Below are positions 1 through 9,734 of a stretch of DNA of 44,872 nucleotides, piece by piece. Position numbers and translations under genes: made by a program. The stretch is from contig JANYAX010000019.1 in the NCBI GenBank assembly GCA_025361085.1, forward strand, positions 1-44,872, read 5' to 3'. The notes beneath the pieces are model-generated. The model saw only the letters and a program-made list of their open reading frames with translations, was not told the DNA's origin and ran no database searches. Origin of the DNA: Candidatus Nomurabacteria bacterium (GTDB lineage: Bacteria > Patescibacteriota > Minisyncoccia > Phycocordibacterales > UBA9973). Every line of letters begins with the position of its first letter. The first letter of the stretch is position 1.

Positions 1-35
1 CTGCGCCTTTTGTATTTTCATCTAGAATCTAGAAA

Positions 36-1160
36 TTAGTCCTTCTTTTGATCTTCTAGATATACGAGTGTCATTCTTTGATCTTTTGCTTCAAACAATG
101 TTACTTGGAAGTTATATGTCTTACCAAGTTCCAATGTTTTCTTTAATTTTTCTTCAGAACCGAATCCAGAATTGTGGACGAGTCCAGCAACTCCTTGTTT
201 GATAGAAACGAGAGCTCCGTGTTTGTTGAATTTGATGACAACTCCAGAAACGATATCTCCTTTCTTAAGTGTGTTTTCAAATTCATTCCATGGATTTTCT
301 TTCAAAGCTTTGATTGAAAGAGAGATTTTACCATCTTTGATTTCAATTATTTTTGCTTTGACTTTATCTCCAACTTTGAACATTGTTCGTGGGTCTTCAA
401 CAAGACCCCAATCAATTTCTGATATGTGGACAAGTCCTTCAAGTCCTTCTTCGAGTTTTAAGAATACTCCGAAGTCAACGATGCCGGCGACAACGCATTC
501 AAGTTCCGCACCAACTGTGTATTTACCGACGATTTCTTGTCTCTCTTCAGGATTGTTATCTTTTTCAGAGAAAATAAGTTTACCTTCTTTTGGAAGAGCA
601 GAAATCATAACTACATTTATACGTTTACCAATAAGGAGTTTCAATGCTTTCAAAATTTTATCTTTATCTGAATCTTCTACGCGAGGGTAGTGGTCACTCT
701 TGAGCTGAGAAGCTGGAAGAAATCCTGCGATGCCTTGCCATTCAAGGATAAGTCCGCCTTTATTTGCTTCTTTGATTGTAAGTTCAAGTGCCTGTTTTGA
801 TTTGATAATTTTTTCTGCTTCACTCCAAATGAGAGCTTGTTTAGCTTCTTTGAGTGACAATTCAACATAACCATCTTCATTATCAGTATCGACAACTTTT
901 GCTTTAACAACATCGCCGATGTTTACTTTTTTGATGATGTCCTTTGCATTTATAAATTCTTTTCCATAAATAATACCTGTTCCGAATGGAGCAAGATCAA
1001 TATACACAGAAGATTTTTGAATCGAAATAACCGGACCTTCAACAAGAGCATCTACTTGCGGTGGAAGCTCTGCTCTGTCTAACATTTTACCGACACTTGA
1101 TAGTTCTATTTTTGCATTTTCTGCAATACTATCTATAACATTTTTTTCATCGTTTTTCAT
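36..1160 (-). CDS. rpsA: 30S ribosomal protein S1 (four S1 RNA-binding repeats)
   Basis: ORF 374 aa with repeated S1 motifs (VGDKVKAKIIEIKDGKISLSIKAL; EGLEGLVHISEIDW). Confidence 0.93.
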   Translation of the reverse strand: MKNDEKNVIDSIAENAKIELSSVGKMLDRAELPPQVDALVEGPVISIQKSSVYIDLAPFGTGIIYGKEFINAKDIIKKVNIGDVVKAKVVDTDNEDGYVELSLKEAKQALIWSEAEKIIKSKQALELTIKEANKGGLILEWQGIAGFLPASQLKSDHYPRVEDSDKDKILKALKLLIGKRINVVMISALPKEGKLIFSEKDNNPEERQEIVGKYTVGAELECVVAGIVDFGVFLKLEEGLEGLVHISEIDWGLVEDPRTMFKVGDKVKAKIIEIKDGKISLSIKALKENPWNEFENTLKKGDIVSGVVIKFNKHGALVSIKQGVAGLVHNSGFGSEEKLKKTLELGKTYNFQVTLFEAKDQRMTLVYLEDQKKD

Positions 1161-1187
1161 AATAATTTTTCCAGTATGATTTAACTA

Positions 1188-1216
1188 ATCTTGCCGAAGC
1201 ATGGCTTCGGTAGATT
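1188..1216. repeat. Near-perfect palindrome in rpsA leader
   Basis: AATCTTGCCGAAGC-ATG-GCTTCGGTAGATT, single-base indel between arms. Confidence 0.6.
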
Positions 1217-1235
1217 GGCCATATCCCTTCTGGCA

Positions 1236-1257
1236 CTAAAAAAACCGCGTTTCGCGG
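1236..1257 (-). terminator. Intrinsic-terminator-like hairpin in the 5' leader of rpsA (possible attenuator)
   Basis: Minus strand reads CCGCG-AAA-CGCGG followed by TTTTTTT, 76 nt upstream of the rpsA start codon; no minus-strand ORF upstream that it would terminate. Confidence 0.6.
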
Positions 1258-1338
1258 CGCAGTTTGAATCTCTTTATATTGTTTGGCTTTCCAAATCAAA
1301 ACAAAGTGTTAAATTCAAACCGAGCTTATAATACACTT

Positions 1339-1367
1339 AATATACTACAAAAGGGTATCTTTTGCAA
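1339..1367 (-). promoter_or_regulatory. Candidate sigma70-type promoter for rpsA
   Basis: Minus strand TTGCAA (1367-1362), 17-nt spacer, TATATT (1344-1339). Confidence 0.5.
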
Positions 1368-1385
1368 CCCCTCCCCATGAATCCA

Positions 1386-1418
1386 CCCCCAGATAGTGGC
1401 CTTGCCACTATCTGGGGG
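1386..1418. repeat. REP-like palindrome upstream of RAYT (copy 1)
   Basis: CCCCCAGATAGTGGC-CTT-GCCACTATCTGGGGG, perfect 15-bp arms, 3-nt loop. Confidence 0.9.
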
Positions 1419-1443
1419 AATTAGCTTGTGATATGATATAAAT

Positions 1444-2169
1444 ATGAGTATAAGAAGACAACCTTTGGTAACAGGGGAAATGTATCATGTATATAACCGT
1501 GGAGTTGATAAAAGAGATATTTTCTCAGACAAGAAGGATATTTATCGTTTTGTCGAAAGTATTAAAGAGTTCAATCGAGAAGATAATATTAAAAGTCTCT
1601 CAAATTTAAGAAAATCAAAAAATATTTCAGAAAATTCCCAGATAGTGGCCTTGCCACTATCTGGAGAGAAGCTAGTTGAAGTTATTGGTTATTGTCTTAA
1701 TCCTAATCATTTTCATTTCATTTTAAAACAAGTCACAGATAACGGTATTTCGAAGTTTATGCACAAACTACAGGGTGGATATTCTTATTATTATAATATA
1801 AAAAATGCTAGATCTGGTTCCTTGTTTCAGGGTAAATTTAAATCACAAATAATTATTGATGAAAATTACTTTAATAAGTTGATAGGATATGTAAATAAAA
1901 ATTATCTAATTCATAATATTCCTCCGAATAAAAACGATTTAGTTTTTTCTGGAGATTTCGAATACGAAAATAATAAATTTAATATTATTTCTAAAAAAGA
2001 AGGCTCGAATATTTTAGAAATTCTAGGTGGTGTTAATAAATTTAAAAAACATTGTGATGAAATAGTCTCGATAGTTAGGGAAGAAAGGGGTTTAAAATCT
2101 CTACTTGAAGATGAGGATTTAAGTGTAATAATTGAAAGTCTTCCAGATAGTGGCAAGGCCTCTATCTGA
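1444..2169 (+). CDS. REP-associated tyrosine transposase (Y1/IS200-like, RAYT)
   Basis: N-terminus RRQPLVTGEMYHVYNRGVDKRDIF; HUH motif NPNHFHFIL; GGYSYYYN..RSGSLFQGKFKS, typical of Y1_Tnp RAYTs. Confidence 0.88.
   Translation: MSIRRQPLVTGEMYHVYNRGVDKRDIFSDKKDIYRFVESIKEFNREDNIKSLSNLRKSKNISENSQIVALPLSGEKLVEVIGYCLNPNHFHFILKQVTDNGISKFMHKLQGGYSYYYNIKNARSGSLFQGKFKSQIIIDENYFNKLIGYVNKNYLIHNIPPNKNDLVFSGDFEYENNKFNIISKKEGSNILEILGGVNKFKKHCDEIVSIVREERGLKSLLEDEDLSVIIESLPDSGKASI
1638..1664. repeat. REP-like palindrome inside RAYT coding sequence (copy 2, in-frame)
   Basis: CCAGATAGTGGC-CTT-GCCACTATCTGG, perfect 12-bp arms; encodes (S)QIVALPLSG. Confidence 0.9.
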
Positions 2170-2172
2170 GGG
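2143..2172. repeat. REP-like palindrome at RAYT 3' end, inverted orientation (copy 3)
   Basis: CAGATAGTGGC-AAG-GCCTCTATCTG, one arm mismatch; loop AAG instead of CTT; contains the RAYT TGA stop. Confidence 0.85.
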
Positions 2173-2252
2173 GTTTGTGGATTTTGGGGGTTTTATTGCG
2201 TTTTTGGGTTATTTTCCTTTCTTTTTTATTATAGATTTGATATAATATATGT

Positions 2253-2879
2253 ATGATTATCACATATTTAGGTAAGCAATTCTTTAAGATTGGACAGGGA
2301 AGTTTAACTATCGCATTTAACCCTATAAGTAAGGACTCAAAATTCGCTTCTTTAGCATCAAAATTCGGTTCCGATATTGCTTTCTCCACCATTAATCATC
2401 CTGATTACAACGGCTTTGATAATGTCTCACATGGCGACAATATTCCTTTTGAGATTAATGGTCCGGGTGATTATGAAATCAAAGATGTTTTTATAAAAGG
2501 AATAATGACAGAAACAACTCTGTCTGGTAAAAAATATATCAACACAATTTATTCTCTTTCGATAGAAAATATTTCACTTTGTTTTTTGGGTGCAATAAAA
2601 GAAGAGAAATTAAGCTCGGCTGTTCGTAGCCAGATTGAGTCACCAGATATTTTATTTGTTCCAATCGGCAATAACGAATTGTTGGGTCCAAGTGAAGCAT
2701 ATAAACTCGCAGTGACGCTTGAGCCTAAAATAATTATTCCGATGGATTACGACGAGAAAACTTTGAAATCTTTTTTGAAAGAAGCAGGACAAGAAAAAGT
2801 AATACCAGTTGAGAAACTTACTATTAAAGCAAAAGAATTAATAGGCAGAGAGGGCGAAATCGTCGTATTATCATCATAA
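2253..2879 (+). CDS. MBL-fold (UlaG-like) metal-dependent hydrolase
   Basis: MIITYLGKQFFKI, TINHPDYN, GPGDYEI, FVPIGNNELLGPSEA, IIPMDYDE pattern. Confidence 0.75.
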   Translation: MIITYLGKQFFKIGQGSLTIAFNPISKDSKFASLASKFGSDIAFSTINHPDYNGFDNVSHGDNIPFEINGPGDYEIKDVFIKGIMTETTLSGKKYINTIYSLSIENISLCFLGAIKEEKLSSAVRSQIESPDILFVPIGNNELLGPSEAYKLAVTLEPKIIIPMDYDEKTLKSFLKEAGQEKVIPVEKLTIKAKELIGREGEIVVLSS

Positions 2880-2893
2880 TTTTATAAATTTAT

Positions 2894-3220
2894 ATGCGTG
2901 CATATATAAAAAAAATGCAAGATAAGCCGGAACATATTCGTAAACAAATATTAGTAATAACTCTTATTATTTCAATGTCTGTGGTGGTATTAATATGGAT
3001 AGGAAGTATTGGATACAGTTTCGGTCATAAAAAAGATGTGGCAAAGGGGAAAGAAGCAGCCCAACCATTTGCACTTCTCGGTCAGTCGATCACAGATACA
3101 GTAAAAAGCATCAGTGCGAGTGTTGGAAGCATCTCATCACCAACAGTAGAACCAAAAGAAGAAGCAGTAGCCACAAAAGAACAACAAATAGATTTAACAC
3201 CAGTAGAACAGCGACAATAA
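2894..3220 (+). CDS. Hypothetical single-TM protein
   Basis: 108 aa ORF with one TM helix, directly upstream of gyrA. Confidence 0.65.
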   Translation: MRAYIKKMQDKPEHIRKQILVITLIISMSVVVLIWIGSIGYSFGHKKDVAKGKEAAQPFALLGQSITDTVKSISASVGSISSPTVEPKEEAVATKEQQIDLTPVEQRQ

Positions 3221-3221
3221 T

Positions 3222-5678
3222 ATGGCAAAAGAAAAACCAGAATCAATAGAAATAAAAGAACATATAAACGTAGTGAGTGTAGATATCAGTTCAGAAATGA
3301 AAGAATCGTTCATAGATTATGCGATGTCGGTTATTACTGATCGTGCACTTCCCGATGTTCGTGATGGGTTAAAACCAGTTCATCGAAGAATTTTGTTTGG
3401 CATGTATGAAATGGGTCTCACTTCGACAGCTCGTTTTAGGAAATCTGCTGCTATCGTCGGAGACGTACTCGGAAAATATCACCCACATGGTGATGTTGCG
3501 GTTTATGATTCTATGGTAAACATGGCGCAAGATTTTTCGTATCGATATCCGCTTATTCATGGCCAAGGTAACTTCGGTTCTATTGATGGTGATGGAGCGG
3601 CTGCTATGCGTTATACAGAAGCTAAAATGTCTAAAGTCTCATCACTTTTACTTCTCAATTTAGAAAAAGAAACTGTAGATTTCCGACCAAACTATGACCA
3701 GACAAGAAAAGAGCCAGTGGTTTTGCCTACAGCAGTTCCGAGTCTTATTTTAAACGGAACGCTTGGAATTGCAGTTGGAATGGCCACAAATATTCCACCT
3801 CACAATCTTGCTGAAGTTATCGATGCCACGATTCATCTTATTGATAACAAAGATGCTACGACAGAAGATCTTATGGAATTTATAAAAGGTCCAGACTTTC
3901 CAGTTGGCGGAATTGTGTATGGTCAAGCCGATTTGCTTCATGCGTACTCGACTGGACGTGGAGGAGTTGTGACTCGCGGGGAAGCAGAGATTATTGAGCA
4001 AAAATCTGGAACTTTTCAAATAATAATTACCTCGATACCTTATCGTGTCAATAAATCTGTCCTCATAGAATCAATTGCCTCACTTGTCCAAGAGAAAAAA
4101 CTTGAAGGAGTAAAGGGCTTACGTGATGAATCAACAAAAGATATCCGTGTTGTTATTGACCTAAAGAGTGGAGTCTTCCCGCAAAAAGTTTTGAATTATA
4201 TTTACAAACATACCCAGCTTGAGCAATCTTTCAACTTTAACATTGTTGCACTTGTGGATGGTGTTCCGCAAACTTTGTCGCTCAAGAGCTTACTTTCGGA
4301 ATTCATAGATCATCGAGTTGTAGTTGTTCGTCGCAGAACAGAATACGATTTGCGTAAAGCAAAAGAGCGTGAGCATATTCTTCTAGGACTCAAGAAAGCC
4401 CTTGATCATATCGATAGAGTTATATCGGTTATTCGTGGTTCCAAAGATACAGCTGTTGCCAAGACGAACTTGATGAAAGAATTCAAATTCTCTGAATTGC
4501 AAGCTATCGCTATTCTTGAAATGAAATTGCAAAAGTTGGCTGGCCTCGAACGCAAAAATGTTGAGCTTGAATTAAAAGAAAAACAAGAATTAATCAAAGC
4601 ACTAGAAGCTCTACTTGCAAGCCCAAAGAAAATGATGGCGGTTATTTCAAGCGAACTTATAGATATTAAAGAAAAATACAGTGATGTTCGTCGAACTCGC
4701 ATAATTAAAGGTGGTGCAAAAGCTATAAATGAAGAAGATTTAATTCCTGAAAAAGAATCGGTACTTGTGTTCACAAAAGGTGGCTATGTGAAGCGTACGG
4801 ATCCATCCGAGTATCATATACAGAAGCGTGGCGGTGTCGGAGTTATCGATATCGAGACAAAAGAAGAAGATTTCGTGACAATGCTCGTATCTGCGAATAC
4901 ACATTCTGATCTATTGTTCTTTACCAATTTGGGTAAAGCATATCAAATCAAAATGTATGATATTCCAGAAGGTAAACGTGCGACAAAGGGTAAATCAATC
5001 ATGAACTTCATTTCTCTAAGTGGAGACGAAAAAGTCACTTCTATTTTACCAATTGATAAAGAAACCAAAAAGACGCTTGAGAGTTTGATGATGGTTACTA
5101 AAATGGGGGTTACTAAGAAAGTTGGAGCAGAAAGTTTCAAAGATGTTCGCAGAAGTGGTCTCATCGCTATTAAACTCGATAAAGATGATGAATTACAAGC
5201 AGTTCTTGCTGTCGCAAAGGGTGATGATGTTATGCTTGCGACAACATTAGGACAGTCGATTAGGTTTAAAGAGTCAGACGTACGCGAAATGGGACGTGGT
5301 GCTGGCGGTGTTCGCGCTATCAAGCTCGGCAAGGGTGACTTTGTGATTGGAGTTGATTGTGTTCCTAAGGGTGAGACAAAACTTTCAATACTCACATTGA
5401 GCTCAAATGGTCTCGGCAAGAAAACAAACATCAAAGAATATAAAACTCAAAATCGTGGCGGTTCAGGAATTAAGACTGCGAAGGTTACCACAAAGACAGG
5501 TAAATTAATCGTTGCAAAGATAGTCGGAGAAGAAAATGAAATCATTGCGGTTTCTCAAAAGGGTCAGGTTATAAGGATCAGTCTTGGTTCTGTTCCTACT
5601 TCTGGCCGTCAGACTCAAGGTGTCACTATAATGAAACTTCGTGCGGGAGATAGCATTGCCTCGATAACTTGTCTGTAG
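3222..5678 (+). CDS. gyrA: DNA gyrase subunit A
   Basis: [77 protein letters not shown]-terminal beta-pinwheel repeats. Confidence 0.97.
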   Translation: MAKEKPESIEIKEHINVVSVDISSEMKESFIDYAMSVITDRALPDVRDGLKPVHRRILFGMYEMGLTSTARFRKSAAIVGDVLGKYHPHGDVAVYDSMVNMAQDFSYRYPLIHGQGNFGSIDGDGAAAMRYTEAKMSKVSSLLLLNLEKETVDFRPNYDQTRKEPVVLPTAVPSLILNGTLGIAVGMATNIPPHNLAEVIDATIHLIDNKDATTEDLMEFIKGPDFPVGGIVYGQADLLHAYSTGRGGVVTRGEAEIIEQKSGTFQIIITSIPYRVNKSVLIESIASLVQEKKLEGVKGLRDESTKDIRVVIDLKSGVFPQKVLNYIYKHTQLEQSFNFNIVALVDGVPQTLSLKSLLSEFIDHRVVVVRRRTEYDLRKAKEREHILLGLKKALDHIDRVISVIRGSKDTAVAKTNLMKEFKFSELQAIAILEMKLQKLAGLERKNVELELKEKQELIKALEALLASPKKMMAVISSELIDIKEKYSDVRRTRIIKGGAKAINEEDLIPEKESVLVFTKGGYVKRTDPSEYHIQKRGGVGVIDIETKEEDFVTMLVSANTHSDLLFFTNLGKAYQIKMYDIPEGKRATKGKSIMNFISLSGDEKVTSILPIDKETKKTLESLMMVTKMGVTKKVGAESFKDVRRSGLIAIKLDKDDELQAVLAVAKGDDVMLATTLGQSIRFKESDVREMGRGAGGVRAIKLGKGDFVIGVDCVPKGETKLSILTLSSNGLGKKTNIKEYKTQNRGGSGIKTAKVTTKTGKLIVAKIVGEENEIIAVSQKGQVIRISLGSVPTSGRQTQGVTIMKLRAGDSIASITCL

Positions 5679-5740
5679 AATTTTGATTTTATAACTTATT
5701 AACTTTGTTCTTATACGAATTCGCGGTATAATATATAAAC

Positions 5741-6268
5741 ATGTTTACAAATCCAGAACAAAATATTTTACATTTAGGATTGACCGAAGGAATGCGTGTT
5801 GCTGACTTCGGAGCCGGAACCGGATTTTACTCTAAGGCTTGCAGTGAAAAAGTTGGATATACTGGTAAAGTATATGCAATAGAAGTTCAAAAAGAATTAA
5901 TAAAAAAACTCGAAAGTGAAATAAAGAGTTGGGGCATTTCAAATATCGAGTGTGTCTGGGGTAATATCGAGAAAAAACATGGTACCAAGATTTCTGACCG
6001 GAGCATGGACGCGGTTATAATTTCCAATGTTTTATTCCAAGCCGAAGATAAAATCGGCCTCATTGATGAAGCAAAACGTGTTTTGAAACCAGGTGGTCAA
6101 GTTTTGCTTATTGACTGGAGCGATTCTTTTGGTGGCATGGGTACAACTGCCATAAATGTAATTACAGAAAGTATGGCAAAGGAATTATTTGAGAAGAGAG
6201 GATTCAAAATATTAGAAAGTATTTCCACAAGTGAGCACCATTATGGTATAATATTCAAGTATGAGTAA
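5741..6268 (+). CDS. Class I SAM-dependent methyltransferase
   Basis: MRVADFGAGTGFYSKACSEKVG motif I; LKPGGQVLLIDW. Confidence 0.85.
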   Translation: MFTNPEQNILHLGLTEGMRVADFGAGTGFYSKACSEKVGYTGKVYAIEVQKELIKKLESEIKSWGISNIECVWGNIEKKHGTKISDRSMDAVIISNVLFQAEDKIGLIDEAKRVLKPGGQVLLIDWSDSFGGMGTTAINVITESMAKELFEKRGFKILESISTSEHHYGIIFKYE

Positions 6269-7562
6269 TTTCCAGACAATTTTAATCGCGATCTTTTTAT
6301 CATTTGCCGTTTTTGCAGTTCTTATATTCTCGGGAGCAATTAAAATAGGTCAGAAGAGTGATGCCGTTCAAGGCAAAGTTGTTATTTGGGGAACGTTTCC
6401 GAAATCTGTATTTTCACAAGTATTAGAAAATGTAAATTTTAATAATGATAATTTAAGTTTAACCTATGAACAAATAGATAAGTCTGTTTATCAACAAAAA
6501 CTTGTTGAAGCATTCGCGAATGGTGAAGCTCCAGATTTGTATATCGTTACTCCAGATATGCTTTTGAAGAATGATAATTTTATTTATAAAATCCCATATA
6601 CTAGTTATCCTTTGAAAACATTTACTGACGCATATATAGAAGGTGCAAATATTTATCTAGACGGCAAAAATGTTTTGGGTTTTCCACTAGTTGTTGATCC
6701 GATGGTTTTGTATTACAACAAAGATATTCTAATAAACTATGGTATTGTTTATCCTCCAAAAACATGGGATGAATTATATAATATAAATAATTCATTAACC
6801 AAAAGGGATAATGCTGGGACAATAAGTCAGAGCATGATCGCTCTTGGTCAATATGAAAATGTAAACAACGCCGAAGATATATTGGCAACATTACTTATTC
6901 AAAATGGTAATCCTATTGTGGAAAGAGGAAGCGAACCACTCTATTTATCTACGTTGGGTTCTGATCTCTCTAAGTCAAGTATTTCTTCTCTAGAATCTGT
7001 TGCAAGATTTTATATTCAGTTTTCAAATCCATCAAATTCTGCATACTCTTGGAACCGTTCACTTCCAAATTCTTTAGATATGTTTACGAGTGGAAAGCTT
7101 GCTTTTTATTTGGGTAAAGCAAGCGAATTATTTAAAATACAATCCATAAATCCAAACTTAAGTTTTGATGTAACCCAAATTCCACAAATTAAAGATTCTC
7201 CAACAAAACGAACGTTTGGAGATATATATGCTATTGTTTTAAATAAAAAATCAGGTAATTTAAGTTCAGCTTCTAGTGTGGCTAGTATGTTGAGTAAAGG
7301 TGATAATGCAAGTAATCTAAGTAAGGCACTGTCTCTTCCTCCAGCCTCGAAAGTTCTCTTGTCTGCTAAACCAGAAAGTAACGCATATCTATCTACGTTT
7401 TTTGATTCTGCTCTCGCCACACAGTCTTGGCTTGACCCAGATAAAAATAAAAGTGATTTGATATTTAAAGAGTTTATAGAGAATATGTTATCGAACAGCT
7501 TGTCAATTGGTGAGTTATTAAATAAGGCTCAGAATCAACTCCAATTATTATTAACCAAATAA
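6261..7562 (+). CDS. Extracellular solute-binding protein-like, membrane-anchored
   Basis: N-terminal TM; VVIWGTFP...LVEAFANGEAPDLYIV...VDPMVLYYNKDIL..YGI.YPPKTWDEL typical of ABC sugar-binding proteins. Confidence 0.8.
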   Translation: MSNFQTILIAIFLSFAVFAVLIFSGAIKIGQKSDAVQGKVVIWGTFPKSVFSQVLENVNFNNDNLSLTYEQIDKSVYQQKLVEAFANGEAPDLYIVTPDMLLKNDNFIYKIPYTSYPLKTFTDAYIEGANIYLDGKNVLGFPLVVDPMVLYYNKDILINYGIVYPPKTWDELYNINNSLTKRDNAGTISQSMIALGQYENVNNAEDILATLLIQNGNPIVERGSEPLYLSTLGSDLSKSSISSLESVARFYIQFSNPSNSAYSWNRSLPNSLDMFTSGKLAFYLGKASELFKIQSINPNLSFDVTQIPQIKDSPTKRTFGDIYAIVLNKKSGNLSSASSVASMLSKGDNASNLSKALSLPPASKVLLSAKPESNAYLSTFFDSALATQSWLDPDKNKSDLIFKEFIENMLSNSLSIGELLNKAQNQLQLLLTK

Positions 7563-7564
7563 TT

Positions 7565-8038
7565 ATGATGAAAAAAATATTATCAATTGTGTTTGGATTA
7601 ATGCTAGTTCTATCTCCTACTTTTCGCTTTGTAGAGGCGGTTAGTTTCTCGGGGTTGGTGCCAGAATGTAATACTGGAAAAATGCAAGTAGTACCTGCTC
7701 ATACCGAAACTCAAACTATAGATGGCAAGACAACAACCATAACTGTTCCAACGAGCTATCAATATGAACAGCCATGTGATTTTAATATGGTTATGTCTTT
7801 GATAAATAAAGTAATAAATTTTATCCTTGTTGATTTAGCTACTCCATTATTTGCACTTATTCTCATGTATGTTGGTTGGTTGTATCTTAGTGACATGGGT
7901 AGTGCTGAAAATGTCAAAAAAACAAAAAAAATACTCGGGAATGCTCTAACTGGGTATGTTATTGCCCTCGCAGCTTGGCTTATTGTGAAGACAATTCTAA
8001 GTACTTTGGGTTATAATGGACCATTATTTTTGGGTTAA
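7565..8038 (+). CDS. T4SS pilin-like protein (paralog 1)
   Basis: Signal peptide plus two hydrophobic helices; LATPLFALILMYVGWLYLSDMGSAENVKKTKKILGNALTGYVIALAAW. Confidence 0.7.
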   Translation: MMKKILSIVFGLMLVLSPTFRFVEAVSFSGLVPECNTGKMQVVPAHTETQTIDGKTTTITVPTSYQYEQPCDFNMVMSLINKVINFILVDLATPLFALILMYVGWLYLSDMGSAENVKKTKKILGNALTGYVIALAAWLIVKTILSTLGYNGPLFLG

Positions 8039-8059
8039 TTATTAATAATAATTTTAAAA

Positions 8060-8503
8060 ATGAAAATTTTAAAAACAAAAAAATACAGCATTTTATCAAA
8101 CATTCTTAAATATAGTTTCATGTTTATTTTGGTTGTTTCAGTTTCCTCACAGGTCTTTGCTGTGGAGCCAGATGTAAGTGGGTCAACCACTCCAGATGTT
8201 TCTGGTTCTGGTATGAATATTACTACCAAGATCGAAAACCCTTTAGGGGACAAAATAACTGACATCCCAAAGTTTATACAAGAAGCGATAAAAATCGTTC
8301 TTACCGTTGGTATACCATTAATCGCTCTTGCTATTATATACACTGGATTTTTGTTTGTAGAGGCTCAAGGTAATCCTGAAAAACTCAGTAAGGCTAAAAA
8401 AGCACTCATATACACTTTAATAGGAGGAGCATTATTACTTGGAGCTTTTGTTATTGCAAATGCAATTGGAGCAACGGTCGATGATATTAAAAAATCAGCA
8501 TAA
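8060..8503 (+). CDS. T4SS pilin-like protein (paralog 2)
   Basis: Signal peptide; VGIPLIALAIIYTGFLFVEAQGNPEKLSKAKKALIYTLIGGALLLGAFVIANAI. Confidence 0.75.
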   Translation: MKILKTKKYSILSNILKYSFMFILVVSVSSQVFAVEPDVSGSTTPDVSGSGMNITTKIENPLGDKITDIPKFIQEAIKIVLTVGIPLIALAIIYTGFLFVEAQGNPEKLSKAKKALIYTLIGGALLLGAFVIANAIGATVDDIKKSA

Positions 8504-8514
8504 TATATTATTAC

Positions 8515-8868
8515 ATGAATACAATGATTGCTTATGCAGCAGGGGAAGGTAGTGTTGGGGGTGTAACTTGTGGTCAAGGTATAACAAATTTAACTAGTCT
8601 TATAAACTGGGGCACCTGCACCATTATGCACGCAGTGATACCCTTGCTTGGGGCTTTAGCCTTGGCCGGATTTGTTTATGGAATTATTAAATATTTCCTA
8701 AATCCAGATAATGAAGAGAAAAGAAAAGATGGTAAGAGTTTTATGCTTTGGGGATTAATTACTCTGTTTGTAATTGTAAGTATTTGGGGGTTGGTGAGAA
8801 TATTTTCTAATACATTCCTAGGTACTGAAAATATAGCCCTTCCAAAGCTTCCTGAGCCGAAACAGTAG
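8515..8868 (+). CDS. T4SS pilin-like protein (paralog 3)
   Basis: YGIIKYFLNPDNEEKRKDGKSFMLWGLITLFVIVSIWGLV. Confidence 0.75.
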   Translation: MNTMIAYAAGEGSVGGVTCGQGITNLTSLINWGTCTIMHAVIPLLGALALAGFVYGIIKYFLNPDNEEKRKDGKSFMLWGLITLFVIVSIWGLVRIFSNTFLGTENIALPKLPEPKQ

Positions 8869-8989
8869 CGTATTATATATTTAATTGATATAATAAAGTA
8901 AGTATGTTTATGTTAATTTATTTCCTACGGTCGGTGGGATATAAAAAATTATTATTAGGTCGTTAATTAAGAAAGTTATAATTTAGAAT

Positions 8990-9331
8990 ATGAAAAAAAT
9001 TATTTCGTTAGGTTTAGTTTTGGGAGCTTTCCCAATGTTGGCTTTAGCATCAGGAACTGTAGATAGTATCTTGTTGCAGGTGATTCGTTATGTAAATTTG
9101 ATTGTTCCTGTATTGATAACAGTAGCAGTCGGTTACTTTATTTGGGGTGTTATCCAATTCATTTCTTCTTCTGATGAAGAATCAAAGAAGATGGCTCGTA
9201 CCAAGATTATAAATGGTTTAATCGGTTTGTTTGTTATTGTAGCGTTCTGGGGAATTATTGCCGTTGTTAAAAATACTTTTGGTATAACTGGTGGAGGGGC
9301 TATTGATAATAGAGATATGATAATTCAGTAG
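8990..9331 (+). CDS. T4SS pilin-like protein (paralog 4)
   Basis: Signal peptide; VGYFIWGVIQFISSSDEESKKMARTKIINGLIGLFVIVAFWGII. Confidence 0.75.
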   Translation: MKKIISLGLVLGAFPMLALASGTVDSILLQVIRYVNLIVPVLITVAVGYFIWGVIQFISSSDEESKKMARTKIINGLIGLFVIVAFWGIIAVVKNTFGITGGGAIDNRDMIIQ

Positions 9332-9353
9332 AATTTTTATACTCTAAAAACAT

Positions 9354-9677
9354 ATGATTTTTCAAATGATTCCTGTTGCAGAGGCAAGTATAAATACACT
9401 AATGAAAAGTATTGATAAAGTTATTATCAATCCTATTATTGTGTTGTTGTTTGCTCTCGCTGTCGCTTTCTTTATTTATGGGTTGGCCGAATATTTGTTG
9501 TCACCTGATAATGAAGAGAAAAGAAAAGCAAGCAAAGATCATATGCTTTGGGGAGTATTTGGAATGTTTATTATGGTTTCAGTTTTTGGGATTATGAGTT
9601 TACTACTAAACACTGTTGGTGAAGATAGAATAAAATTACAGTCAACAGGGGATTATGAAATTGGCAATCTCAAATAG
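9354..9677 (+). CDS. T4SS pilin-like protein (paralog 5)
   Basis: YGLAEYLLSPDNEEKRKASKDHMLWGVFGMFIMVSVFGIM, close to paralog 3. Confidence 0.75.
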   Translation: MIFQMIPVAEASINTLMKSIDKVIINPIIVLLFALAVAFFIYGLAEYLLSPDNEEKRKASKDHMLWGVFGMFIMVSVFGIMSLLLNTVGEDRIKLQSTGDYEIGNLK

Positions 9678-9700
9678 AATTTATTGAATCATAGTAAAAA

Positions 9701-9730
9701 AACGCGTCCCTAGGGGCGCGTTTTTTTTGT
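9701..9730 (+). terminator. Intrinsic terminator after pilin array
   Basis: AACGCGTCCC-TA-GGGGCGCGTT followed by T-run; A-run on the other side, may be bidirectional. Confidence 0.85.
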
Positions 9731-9734
9731 GAGA

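Noticed and set aside
172-690. Opposite-strand ORFs over rpsA and similar antisense ORFs over gyrA, ftsZ and typA
   Set aside because: Low-complexity shadow ORFs without family resemblance; the sense genes are unambiguous.
1386-2172. CRISPR-like reading of the repeated AGATAGTGGC sequences
   Set aside because: Only three copies, mixed orientation, irregular spacing of hundreds of bp, and a RAYT gene present; REP-like is the better explanation.
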